Assembly (NCBI GenBank): GCA_964607445.1
Contig: CAZSKN010000013.1
Span: 1-64,000, forward strand
DNA length: 64,000 nucleotides
Direction of reading: 5' to 3'
DNA from: CALCKU01 sp964607445
GTDB taxonomy: Bacteria > Pseudomonadota > Alphaproteobacteria > Caulobacterales > Maricaulaceae
The notes beneath the pieces were generated by a model, which saw only the letters and a list, made by a program, of their open reading frames with translations, had not been told where the DNA came from and made no database searches. Positions within the stretch are counted from its first letter, which is position 1. Each line of letters starts with the position of its first letter. A program made the translations under genes and the position numbers. This document shows, piece by piece, positions 35,039 through 42,856 of the stretch.

Positions 35039-35776
35039 TTACCAGTTTTCCACCCAAGGCCGTAGGTCTAATTCATGCGTCCACGCAGTTCGGTCTTGGT
35101 TGTGAAGCATTACATAGGCTTGTGCGATGTGGTCAGGGTTTAACAGGGCATCATTGTCGCGTTGTGCATCCACATCTGGCAAAAATTCCCTGATAAAATG
35201 AGAGTCGATCATTCCATCGATAATTGTATGGGCGACATGAATGTTTTTGGGCCCCAGTTCCCGTGCCATGGATTGCGCTAGAGCCCTTAAACCATGTTTT
35301 GCGCCAGCAAAGGCAGAAAAGCCGCTCGCGCCGCGCATGCTGGCTGTCGCACCGGTAAAAATAATCGTGCCGCGTTCGCGGTTCATCATGGGTTTGCTCA
35401 CTTCCCGCCCCATAAGAAACCCGGCAAAACAGCCCATTTCCCAGACTTTGCGGTATACTCGGCTCGTCGTGTCGGCGATCTTGAATTTAACATTGGCGCC
35501 AATGTTGAAAACGGCAACCTCGATAGGGCCAATTTCTGTTTCAATTTTTTCAATAAGGGCAATCATAGCCTCTTCATTGCGCGCATCTGTAGGCAGAGCC
35601 ATCGCACTATGGCCAGCATCTCTTATAGATTGCGCCAAAGTTTCCAATGCTTCCTGTCGCGCCGGGCGTCGTACCAGACAGGCTGTATAGCCTTCACGCG
35701 CAAAGGCTCGGCCTATGGCTGCACCCGTAGCGTCTCCTGCGCCTATGACAAGGCATACTCCATTTTTTGTCGACAT
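35039..35776 (-). CDS. Short-chain dehydrogenase/reductase-like protein with Tyr replaced by Phe
   Basis: The 245-residue protein has an N-terminal nucleotide site (VIGAGDATGAAIGRAFA), IGANVKF in place of the NAG motif, and Ser in IIFTGATASMRG. The catalytic YxxxK is FAGAK here: Phe stands where the proton-donating Tyr is expected, so classical dehydrogenase chemistry is doubtful. Similar SDRs with altered active sites exist and may bind rather than reduce substrate. ATG 35776 has CGGAGTT upstream; a TTG two codons earlier is less likely. Co-directional with the isomerase gene. Confidence 0.85.
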   Translation of the reverse strand: MSTKNGVCLVIGAGDATGAAIGRAFAREGYTACLVRRPARQEALETLAQSIRDAGHSAMALPTDARNEEAMIALIEKIETEIGPIEVAVFNIGANVKFKIADTTSRVYRKVWEMGCFAGFLMGREVSKPMMNRERGTIIFTGATASMRGASGFSAFAGAKHGLRALAQSMARELGPKNIHVAHTIIDGMIDSHFIREFLPDVDAQRDNDALLNPDHIAQAYVMLHNQDRTAWTHELDLRPWVENW

Positions 35777-36125
35777 GGCCAACTCCGATTACCAAGGTTC
35801 CAACGCACTAGACATATATTTATGTCTACAGGCTGATCAGCGTCATCATATGACGGATATTACGAGATGGCGTCAAGTGGGACGCAATACCATTTGCGCT
35901 ATCCTTATATGGGGTTAAATAAGACGCGGGGCCGTATTGATGCGGCGCTTAGACGGGCTTGGGCAGGTTCATTATACTTAACAAAGGGCTAATGTCGCTT
36001 TAATTAAATTTTATGCTCCCTGTTGTATCAGAATAGTTCATATGAAATCCGTAATTGTAGACGGGTAGGTATGGGGTTGGCCCTTTGGGTTTGACGGAGA
36101 GAGAGTAAGTGCGTTAGGAATAGGT
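35777..36125. other. Intergenic region of 349 bp between divergent genes
   Basis: Contains the palindrome 35809-35828 and presumably two divergent promoters. A 22-codon frame starting MTDITRWRQVG (ATG at about 35850) has no support. No transcription factor gene is adjacent. Confidence 0.4.
35809..35828. promoter_or_regulatory. Palindromic operator candidate upstream of the SDR/isomerase pair
   Basis: Perfect repeat with arms tagacata and tatgtcta around tatt, located 33-52 bases upstream of the SDR start. Size and symmetry are those of TetR- or MarR-type operators. The regulator is not encoded next to it. Confidence 0.55.
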
Positions 36126-36329
36126 ATGAGTGATCAATCTCTTCCACATGCGGCGTCTGGAAAAGTTCTAAGCCCTGCAGCAATGCGGGCGCTTGAAGAG
36201 GCTTCAGAACGGCGCAAATTAGCGCAAAAACAGCACTCTAACCGTCCAATGGAAAAGGCAGGCCCGAAAGGTGCGGAGCCCACACGTTTTGGCGATTGGG
36301 AGCGCGGCGGCATAGCTTACGATTTTTAA
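36126..36329 (+). CDS. DUF1674 protein, succinate dehydrogenase assembly factor 4-like
   Basis: A 67-residue protein whose C-terminus GAEPTRFGDWERGGIAYDF is the DUF1674/SdhAF4 signature (usual form EPTRYGDWExxGxxxDF). In mitochondria SdhAF4 protects the flavinylated SDH1 subunit during complex II assembly; bacterial members are presumed similar. The N-terminus is charged and helical. A TTAGGAATAGG sequence precedes the ATG. Confidence 0.85.
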   Translation: MSDQSLPHAASGKVLSPAAMRALEEASERRKLAQKQHSNRPMEKAGPKGAEPTRFGDWERGGIAYDF

Positions 36330-36447
36330 GGTCGTATAGGCTTTAACGTTCGCAGGACCTCATCTTTCATATGGGATAGTCCGCGTAAGCGGTTAATTTA
36401 GGATGCCTTAGTGGGAGACTCACAAGGCTTATAGTGGGAGACGCGCT

Positions 36448-37440
36448 ATGCGTATCTATAGTTCTGTCATCGCTGTGTTGAGCAGTTTAACTTTTGTTTC
36501 AACGGGGTCCGTTGCTTTTGCAGGGGGATGCGGTATTGGTGGAGCCTGTAACCCAGGTGTGGTTGTTAATAATTTCGGAACGCCAGATTTTGATCCGATG
36601 AGCGTCAATATTCATCAGCCATTTGGGCATTTGAATAGCATTCAATATAGGCAGTCACCCAATGTATCTATCACACGTGTTCATGGTATTATTCCGCAAG
36701 CGGCAATAACGGATGCCCCGACCGGATTTTCAGGGGGATGTCACCCCACATCGACACAATATTGTCGTCAGAATGTCGGTACACCTGTAAGTTTAAGATT
36801 GAACGCTGCGCCGACGCCGCAGGTTTCAGCCCCTCTAAATACGCGCCCGGTTGTGCAAACCGCTCCACAATATGAGAGTTCACGCTATCAATCACGCCAG
36901 TATGGCGATACCGGTTTAACGCCGGGTACAGCTTATATTCCGACATCTATTGTAAATCGCAATCCAGCCGATGCACAAGCTGTCCTAAATTCAGGCCGCA
37001 CAGTTGCGCAATCCCTTAGCCTAGGTGGACAAGCGCCAAATAATAGTATGATTTCCAGCGCTCGTTATTCGAGTAACACAATTTCGCAGAGTGGCCCGGT
37101 AATCGCAACACAGCCTTCGGGCGTACCCGCCAGTCCGGTGGCCCCGGACGGGACATATTGGGAACAAGTTTCTGGACCTACGATGTTTGGCAATACATTA
37201 GCCACAAAAGTCGTATGTAAGCGTCGCGCGCCCCGCTCTGTTGTTACACCTGTTCAGGTCGTAAGACCCATTGTACGTGTCCCTGTCCCTGTACGTTATC
37301 CCGTACCGGTCTCTGTTCCCGTCGGTTGTGCACCAGCCCATGCGGCGTCATTTGGACCGACATTTGCCAGTGGGCCTAGATTCGGGGCTGGATTTGGTGG
37401 TCATGGTCAAATTGGCGGTGGATCGCGTTGGGTTCAGTAA
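36448..37440 (+). CDS. Secreted Val/Pro-rich protein, unknown (paralogue A)
   Basis: The 330-residue protein has a signal peptide ending VAFA before GGCGIGGAC. The middle is Ser/Thr/Gln/Pro-rich and low in complexity. Near the C-terminus, TKVVCKRRAPR is followed by VVRPIVRVPVPVRYPVP, a beta-type repeat, then a conserved Cys and a Gly-rich tail (GAGFGGHGQIGGGS). The same RPVIxVRYPVPxxVPxGC pattern occurs in the next gene, so the two are paralogues. An 11-base direct repeat, tagtgggagac, occurs twice in the leader (36409-36419 and 36432-36442), the second copy placed as the ribosome site. Function unknown; surface or envelope structure is likely. Confidence 0.7.
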   Translation: MRIYSSVIAVLSSLTFVSTGSVAFAGGCGIGGACNPGVVVNNFGTPDFDPMSVNIHQPFGHLNSIQYRQSPNVSITRVHGIIPQAAITDAPTGFSGGCHPTSTQYCRQNVGTPVSLRLNAAPTPQVSAPLNTRPVVQTAPQYESSRYQSRQYGDTGLTPGTAYIPTSIVNRNPADAQAVLNSGRTVAQSLSLGGQAPNNSMISSARYSSNTISQSGPVIATQPSGVPASPVAPDGTYWEQVSGPTMFGNTLATKVVCKRRAPRSVVTPVQVVRPIVRVPVPVRYPVPVSVPVGCAPAHAASFGPTFASGPRFGAGFGGHGQIGGGSRWVQ

Positions 37441-37562
37441 TGAGGTTTGCGCAAAATTCTAACTTTCTGGCGAGATGTAGACTCGCCTAAGGGGTGAATC
37501 ACTTTGAAGTGGCACATTAATTGCTTTTAAGTGGTTTACTGTATTAAATTGAAAGGTGGGTC

Positions 37563-38102
37563 ATGTTGGTTTCACGTTTAACAAAAATTGCGGCGGTTGT
37601 CGGGAGTCTGGCATTTATGTCCGGCACGGCGTCCGCTGGATGCGCGGGGGCTTATTGTAATAGTTCAACCTTAGCACCTTTATCGTCTTATTCTTCGGGT
37701 GGATTTTCATCAGCTACGAGCTATTCAGGTCAGGCATCCAGCGCATATGCGGCCTCGAATTATGGCTCTGGCTCTATATCTTCATCTTACACGTCGGGTG
37801 GGGCGACAATTGTTCCGTTTACCTCGCATAGACCCGCAGGTCTGGGTGCGAATGAGTCGCTCGTGCCGACAAATTGTCCCGTTTCCGTTCATAACCCCAC
37901 AGGCGCGAGAGTTTTGGGGTGTTACTCAATTGTAAAACCCAGACCACCTGTCCCCGTAACGAATTATGTGCGTGTTGTACGTCCTGTAATTTATGTGCGT
38001 TATCCTGTACCCTATGCAGTACCGGGATGCACGCGTACGGTCGTAACACATCAATCGCGTTATGGCGGGTTTGGCTTTAATGGCGGTGGATGCGGATTTT
38101 AG
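37563..38102 (+). CDS. Secreted Ser/Gly- and Val/Pro-rich protein, unknown (paralogue B)
   Basis: The 179-residue protein has a signal peptide ending TASA before GCAGAYC, a Ser/Tyr-rich low-complexity middle, one CxxxC-like pair around VPTNCPVSVH and LGCYSIV, and the segment VVRPVIYVRYPVPYAVPGC followed by a Gly-rich tail. It is a shorter paralogue of the preceding protein. AAAGGTGGG precedes the ATG. A strong terminator hairpin follows at 38147. The paired Cys residues suggest disulfide-stabilised export. Confidence 0.7.
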   Translation: MLVSRLTKIAAVVGSLAFMSGTASAGCAGAYCNSSTLAPLSSYSSGGFSSATSYSGQASSAYAASNYGSGSISSSYTSGGATIVPFTSHRPAGLGANESLVPTNCPVSVHNPTGARVLGCYSIVKPRPPVPVTNYVRVVRPVIYVRYPVPYAVPGCTRTVVTHQSRYGGFGFNGGGCGF

Positions 38103-38146
38103 AGTATTGCTGATACAAGAAGGGCGCAAGGCTCGGTAGGGCAAAT

Positions 38147-38178
38147 AAGGGCTTTGGAAATTTCCAAAGCCCTTTTGT
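38147..38178. terminator. Bidirectional terminator
   Basis: Perfect inverted repeat with arms aagggctttggaaa and tttccaaagccctt, then a short T-rich run on the plus strand. It separates the secreted-protein gene from the convergent TonB receptor gene. Confidence 0.8.
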
Positions 38179-38195
38179 ATATTCGAATGATACGT

Positions 38196-40079
38196 TTAAC
38201 GGATTTTGAATCCCGCGAAAATTCCAGCGCCCGTACCATTAAACCCGAAGACATCTGTGGTCTCTTCGTCCAATAGGTTTTCACCGCGCAAGGTGAGGGA
38301 TATACGTGGATTGACAGGGAATTCAGCGCTTGCGGATACAAGTGCGTATGAACCCAAGGTGACACGCTGCGCGGGGAATGTTCCGAAGTTGAAATCATCT
38401 TGCGATCCGACAAAATCAAGAGCGACACCAGCGCGTAGGCCGTCTTTTGAGAGAGACTGCCAATTTAGCGCCGCGCTTGCTGTCCATTCCGGGACGCGGA
38501 CTTCATCTTCCGCGCTGTCATTCTCTGACTGAATGTGCGTCGCGGCGCCCGTTAAATTAAGGCTATCAGATAAGGCCCATGAGACCCCAAATTCAATACC
38601 AGACCGCTCACTGCGTCCCGCCCTGTTAGCAGGGCTGGATGAGAAGTCTGGGTTAAACTGTGTAAAAATTTCATCTTCTAGCTGGGCATCAAAATAGGTT
38701 ATAGAGGCCTGAATATGACCCAAATTTTGGTCATAACCGATTTCCCAACTTTCAGATTTTTCCGGTATAAGGTCTGGATTACCCACAAAGCTGTTCGGGA
38801 AAAACCCAAAAAGTTCGGTAAAGGTTGGGTTCTTAATTCCCGCGCCCGCACTGGCACGTAATTTACCTCCAAATCCAAAATTATAAGCGCCACCAATACG
38901 CCATGTTGTAGCATTATCAAATTGATCATTATTATCATCAAATCTTATAGACCCGTTTAGGGCGAAGTTTTGAACCCTTGCACGAACTTCGCCGCCAATA
39001 CCGAAGGTTTCAAAACCAGCGATCTGATTAGGATCACCAAAAAGCGTATTTGTGTCTTCGCGCTCATAATCTTCGTTTTCCCAGTCAATGAGGCCAGATA
39101 GGGTAAACTCTGCAAGCTGGGTTTTTATATCAGCTGACGGGCTGTAACTGAACTTGAAACGATCTCCGATTGTCCGATTGGTAAAAATATTTTCTGCGAA
39201 GTTATCACGCACGATATTGCCAATATTAGCTCGGGCTATATGGGTGACGGCGCCTGTTTTCCCCGTTAGTGTGGCCCCGCCAATCCATTGTTCCGTCCGA
39301 TTATCACGATCTGCATTATCTAACGCTCCGTCAAAATTCGTATCAGGATCAGACTGCACATTGGAACGCCGGTAGCTGACTAAACCTTTCAATGTCCAGT
39401 CCTCGTTAAATTCAATCCCCGAATTGGCGAAAACCGAATAGCTGTCTGAACCATCACGTTCTCCGTCCAGACCTGCCGTATCTACACCGTCCGTTGTGAA
39501 CCCTGACGCGCTTATACCAAATTGTGCATTTTCAACGTGTTTGGAAAAACCAATATGTCCGCGGAATGTATTAAACGAGCCATATTCACCGGCAGCCCGT
39601 AAGCCGTCACCTCCCGATATTAGAGATATGACGCCGCCAATTGCATCTGACCCGTAAAGCACGGATTGTTCGCCGCGCGCAATTTCAACGCGGTTGATAT
39701 TAAGTCCGGACCATAAACCAAAATCGGTTTCACCTGTGACCGGATCCGAGACTTCAACACCGTCCAACAAGACAAGTGTGTGATTGGCTTCTGCGCCGCG
39801 AATACGGATTTGCGTGAGCGCGCCTAGCGCACCCGAGCGCGAAATACCTAATCCCGGTACAGCGCGTAATTGATCGGCTATGAACGGGCTATTGCGAATA
39901 TCTAAATCTGTACGCTCTAATATGGTCAATGAGGCTGTCACATCAGAAGGCGCTATGGCTCGCAAAGCGGTCACGATAATTTCGTCCGTTTCCGTATCAG
40001 CTGCGGGACTTTGGGCAAAAGCGGGGGGAATGGCTAAACAGATGAGGGCTGAATTTAACAAGAGAGGTTTAATTGACAT
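38196..40079 (-). CDS. TonB-dependent outer-membrane receptor, BtuB-like
   Basis: About 627 residues. A signal peptide ends near PPAFAQ; a TonB box-like segment DEIIVTAL is followed by the plug domain (LRAVPGLGISRSG, IRIRGAEANHTLVLLDGVEVSDP, VEIARGEQSVLYGSDAIGGVI), then a barrel ending in GIFAGFKIR. The plug wording and size are those of vitamin B12 receptors, and a cobalamin riboswitch lies directly upstream, so uptake of cobalamin or a corrinoid is likely. ATG 40079 is preferred because a hairpin ends two bases before the alternative ATG at 40091. No btuCDF genes are present in the window. Confidence 0.88.
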   Translation of the reverse strand: MSIKPLLLNSALICLAIPPAFAQSPAADTETDEIIVTALRAIAPSDVTASLTILERTDLDIRNSPFIADQLRAVPGLGISRSGALGALTQIRIRGAEANHTLVLLDGVEVSDPVTGETDFGLWSGLNINRVEIARGEQSVLYGSDAIGGVISLISGGDGLRAAGEYGSFNTFRGHIGFSKHVENAQFGISASGFTTDGVDTAGLDGERDGSDSYSVFANSGIEFNEDWTLKGLVSYRRSNVQSDPDTNFDGALDNADRDNRTEQWIGGATLTGKTGAVTHIARANIGNIVRDNFAENIFTNRTIGDRFKFSYSPSADIKTQLAEFTLSGLIDWENEDYEREDTNTLFGDPNQIAGFETFGIGGEVRARVQNFALNGSIRFDDNNDQFDNATTWRIGGAYNFGFGGKLRASAGAGIKNPTFTELFGFFPNSFVGNPDLIPEKSESWEIGYDQNLGHIQASITYFDAQLEDEIFTQFNPDFSSSPANRAGRSERSGIEFGVSWALSDSLNLTGAATHIQSENDSAEDEVRVPEWTASAALNWQSLSKDGLRAGVALDFVGSQDDFNFGTFPAQRVTLGSYALVSASAEFPVNPRISLTLRGENLLDEETTDVFGFNGTGAGIFAGFKIR

Positions 40080-40093
40080 AATAATTCTCATTT

Positions 40094-40118
40094 AACGTTT
40101 GCCGACGGGCCAAACGTT
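40094..40118 (-). promoter_or_regulatory. Hairpin between riboswitch and receptor start
   Basis: Arms aacgtttg and caaacgtt with a nine-base loop (ccgacgggc on the plus strand). It lies just upstream of the receptor start and may be part of the riboswitch expression platform, hiding or exposing the start region. Confidence 0.5.
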
Positions 40119-40222
40119 AATAACAACACAGGATCCACCAAATGGTGCCGGCGGGCGATCTTATTGTGTCGCTGCAAGGGAAATCTTATTTCCTATCCTC
40201 AAAGGTTTTTCCCGACCTCCGG

Positions 40223-40400
40223 ACGAACGACGCGATGGCAGGTTTCCTGACTTGCCGATTAAAATGCAGGCCGCCTTCCCAGATCCTAATTGAGGATCCA
40301 GTGGCGATGGCATGCGCACTCGACTTACAGTTACGGGTATAGTCCCGGATTCGCACCGGCTTCCCTCTTAGCCCTCTATTTAAGGGCACCATCTGCGCGA
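40223..40400 (-). promoter_or_regulatory. Cobalamin riboswitch
   Basis: On the minus strand the conserved elements appear in order: GGTGCC, AGAGGGAAGCCGGTGCGAA, a CCGGGAC pairing segment, CCCGTAACTGTAAG, GGAAGGCGGCC, and the B12 box GTCAGGAAACCTGCC (40237-40251). This is the standard AdoCbl/cobalamin aptamer. Cobalamin binding is expected to lower expression of the downstream receptor. Confidence 0.92.
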
Positions 40401-40501
40401 GCTTATGTGAGGTTTTGCTTGGTCTGTCAATTACAAGAATAGCATTATTTTGTTTAAATAATATGATGGCGTGGCTTTTGCGAAAGGCGGTATTTTACGG
40501 A

Positions 40502-41320
40502 TTAATGCCCTGCAAGATGTGCCTTAAGCGATAAAAGATCTCGCCACATATCACGTTTTAGGGCGGGTTGACGCAGTAAGAGCGAGGGGTGGTAAAGGGG
40601 CAAGGCTGGAATGGTTTTGGCGTTTAAGCTCAAGGTCGTCCATTGGCCTCGACTTTTCATAATAGCTGACATTCCGGTTAAAGACTCGAGCGCCATACCG
40701 CCCAGTATAACTATAATTTTGGGGTCAAAAAGTTCGATATGACGTAGAAGAAAAGGTTTGCACAAATCTATGTCGTCTTGTTTAGGGGTTCGATTATGTG
40801 TCGTACTCCAATTCGTAATATGGGTCATGTAAAGATCAGACTCTCTAAGTCCGATAGACTGCATCATTTTGTCAAGGAGTTGGCCATTGCGGCCCGCAAA
40901 TGCCTGACCTCGCATATCTTCATCCCGCCCGGGCGGATCCCCGATAATCATAATGTCGCTCTGCGGATTGCCGCGAGCAAAAATACAATGCCGCGCGCCA
41001 TCAGATAATGTAAAAGCATCAAAATTTTCTATCAGTGCTTTGAGTTCATCCAGAGTTTTAGCCTTACTGGCGCGGGCGCTCACGGCGGCTATATCATGAG
41101 GAGTACGTGTAACTGGCGGGGTCAGCTTCGATGTCGTCCGGGCGCGGGGGTCAGTAAGTGAACGGGATTGTCGTCCAGACGCAGCCAAGCCCGCGTCAGA
41201 CGCGTTTGATTTGGGACGTGTGCTCCCCCGCCGAGCTTTGCCCGGTGATTTCGATATCGCAGGAATTTCGACACCGCTTTCATCCCACCATTGCAAAACG
41301 GATAAAAGTGCTTTTTCCAT
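40502..41320 (-). CDS. Uracil-DNA glycosylase superfamily protein (family 4-like), cluster Cys missing
   Basis: The 272-residue protein has a Ser/Arg/Pro-rich N-terminal 90 residues and a UDG-fold domain: IIGDPPGRDEDMRGQAFAGRNGQLLDKM as two conserved blocks, NRTPKQDDIDLCKPFL, and LYHPSLLL for the C-terminal His motif. Family 4 enzymes remove uracil and usually bind a 4Fe-4S cluster through four Cys; only two Cys occur in the whole protein, and the catalytic-loop GE(A/G)PG is GDPPG. Cluster binding is therefore unlikely and activity uncertain. GAGGGGG precedes ATG 41320. It lies 13 bases after rimK, probably in the same transcript. Confidence 0.75.
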   Translation of the reverse strand: MEKALLSVLQWWDESGVEIPAISKSPGKARRGSTRPKSNASDAGLAASGRQSRSLTDPRARTTSKLTPPVTRTPHDIAAVSARASKAKTLDELKALIENFDAFTLSDGARHCIFARGNPQSDIMIIGDPPGRDEDMRGQAFAGRNGQLLDKMMQSIGLRESDLYMTHITNWSTTHNRTPKQDDIDLCKPFLLRHIELFDPKIIVILGGMALESLTGMSAIMKSRGQWTTLSLNAKTIPALPLYHPSLLLRQPALKRDMWRDLLSLKAHLAGH

Positions 41321-41333
41321 TATATAAGCCCCC

Positions 41334-42731
41334 TCATTTCGTATGGATCCGGTATACGGTACGCACATTATTCTCAATACACTCTATAATCGAGGCGGCG
41401 ATATCTTTACCTGTTGCCATTTCAATACCCTGTAGGCCGGGAGAAGAATTAACCTCGAGGATTTTCGGGCCTTCATCACTGCGTAGAATATCAACGCCCG
41501 CCACATTGAGTTTTAATATACGGGCGGCCTTTACGGCGCTACGGCGTTCATCTTTGGTGAGCCGAACTTTTTTTACGGTTCCACCCTGGTGTATGTTAGA
41601 CCGGAATTCGCCAGCTTGTGCCGTGCGCATCATCGACCCTACAACCTTGCCATCGACAACGAAACATCGCAAATCCGAACCCGCAGCTTCTTTGACAAAT
41701 TCTTGAACAAGGAAATGCGCGTCTAACCCCCGGAACGCATCAACCAAGGCCATAGCCGCTTTGCGTGTATCCGCTAGAACCACGCCTTTTCCCTGTGTGC
41801 TTTCCAATAATTTCACCACGACGGGGGCCCCGCCAACCAGATCAATAATGCCTTCGGTGTCGCGCGAGGATTTGGCAAATGCTGTGTGTGGCATGCTCAG
41901 ACGATGTTCGGCTAGTAATTGATGTGCCAGTAATTTATCACGCGAGGCCCCAATGGCTGATGCAGAATTAAGGCAATAGACCCCCATGCTTTCAAATTGC
42001 CGTACGATAGCCATGCCATAAAATGTCATGCGCGATCCAATACGCGGGATAATAGCATCATATCTGGGTAGAGCTTTGCCATCATAATGAATTTCGGGCC
42101 TGTGATGATTTATCGACATATAACATCGGCTGGTTGTGACACATTCGATAACATGGCCGCGCGCTTCTGCGGCTTCAATCATGCGCGTGTTTGAATAATT
42201 TCTAGGTTCTTGTGTTAAGATAGCAATGCGTAAAGGACGCTTGGGAATATTGTGCCGTTTTTGGCGCTTGAGATATATATCATAGCCTAAAATGGGTTGC
42301 AAAAAGGACGCTGCAGGCACAACCGATGTATTTTTGCGTAAGGCTGAACGCCCCAGCAACATACGGTATCCCATTGTTTCGCGGTTTGTCAGGGAAATGT
42401 CTATGTTCCAGACTTGTGCCCCAATGGTTATTGGGGACCGGATAACATAACGTAATTCCTGAGTGCCGTTTGAACTGGTCACAGAGCGGCGATCGACGAT
42501 TTTGGCTGAACATACGACTTCAACAGTTGGATCCGACGGATTGGGGTGCATGATAAACCGGACTTGCGGATTTTTTTCCGTACCGAATGGTTCTATGGCT
42601 ACAGCATGAAGTGCGGAGGTACGTGCGCCTGTATCTACCTTTGCTTTAATCGCAGGCAGAGACAGGTCGGGTAAGCTGACCCATTCTTCCCATCCGAGTG
42701 ATAGGCTGTCTTGTATAGACGGTGCTTTCAT
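41334..42731 (-). CDS. RimK-type ATP-grasp ligase with N-terminal retropepsin-like/Zn-protease-like domain
   Basis: The 465-residue protein joins two known domains. Residues about 15-150 contain KVDTGARTSALHA and MGYRMLLGRSAL, the signature of the RimK-associated aspartic/"ATP-dependent Zn protease" family. The rest is an ATP-grasp ligase of the RimK type, with VVVKLLESTQGKGVVLA for the nucleotide loop, DLRCFVVDGKVVGSMMR, and ILEVNSSPGLQGIE for metal binding. RimK adds glutamate residues to ribosomal protein S6, and relatives make other glutamyl products. The ATG at 42731 has GAGAAGG upstream. Divergent from the ETF-QO gene. Confidence 0.88.
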   Translation of the reverse strand: MKAPSIQDSLSLGWEEWVSLPDLSLPAIKAKVDTGARTSALHAVAIEPFGTEKNPQVRFIMHPNPSDPTVEVVCSAKIVDRRSVTSSNGTQELRYVIRSPITIGAQVWNIDISLTNRETMGYRMLLGRSALRKNTSVVPAASFLQPILGYDIYLKRQKRHNIPKRPLRIAILTQEPRNYSNTRMIEAAEARGHVIECVTTSRCYMSINHHRPEIHYDGKALPRYDAIIPRIGSRMTFYGMAIVRQFESMGVYCLNSASAIGASRDKLLAHQLLAEHRLSMPHTAFAKSSRDTEGIIDLVGGAPVVVKLLESTQGKGVVLADTRKAAMALVDAFRGLDAHFLVQEFVKEAAGSDLRCFVVDGKVVGSMMRTAQAGEFRSNIHQGGTVKKVRLTKDERRSAVKAARILKLNVAGVDILRSDEGPKILEVNSSPGLQGIEMATGKDIAASIIECIENNVRTVYRIHTK

Positions 42732-42856
42732 AATGCCTTCTCGAAATTTTAACCGCAGGTCAAGCGAGGCCGAGAGTTTTGCGCAATCTGGAAACAATAA
42801 CAAGTCAAGGCTTTACCATAAGGCACTTACAGTCTAATTTAATAGGCAGTTTTATA

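Noticed and set aside
35241..35836. 149- and 180-codon plus-strand frames antisense to the SDR gene
   Set aside because: Composition is that of a reverse shadow; the SDR frame has family motifs and an upstream operator.
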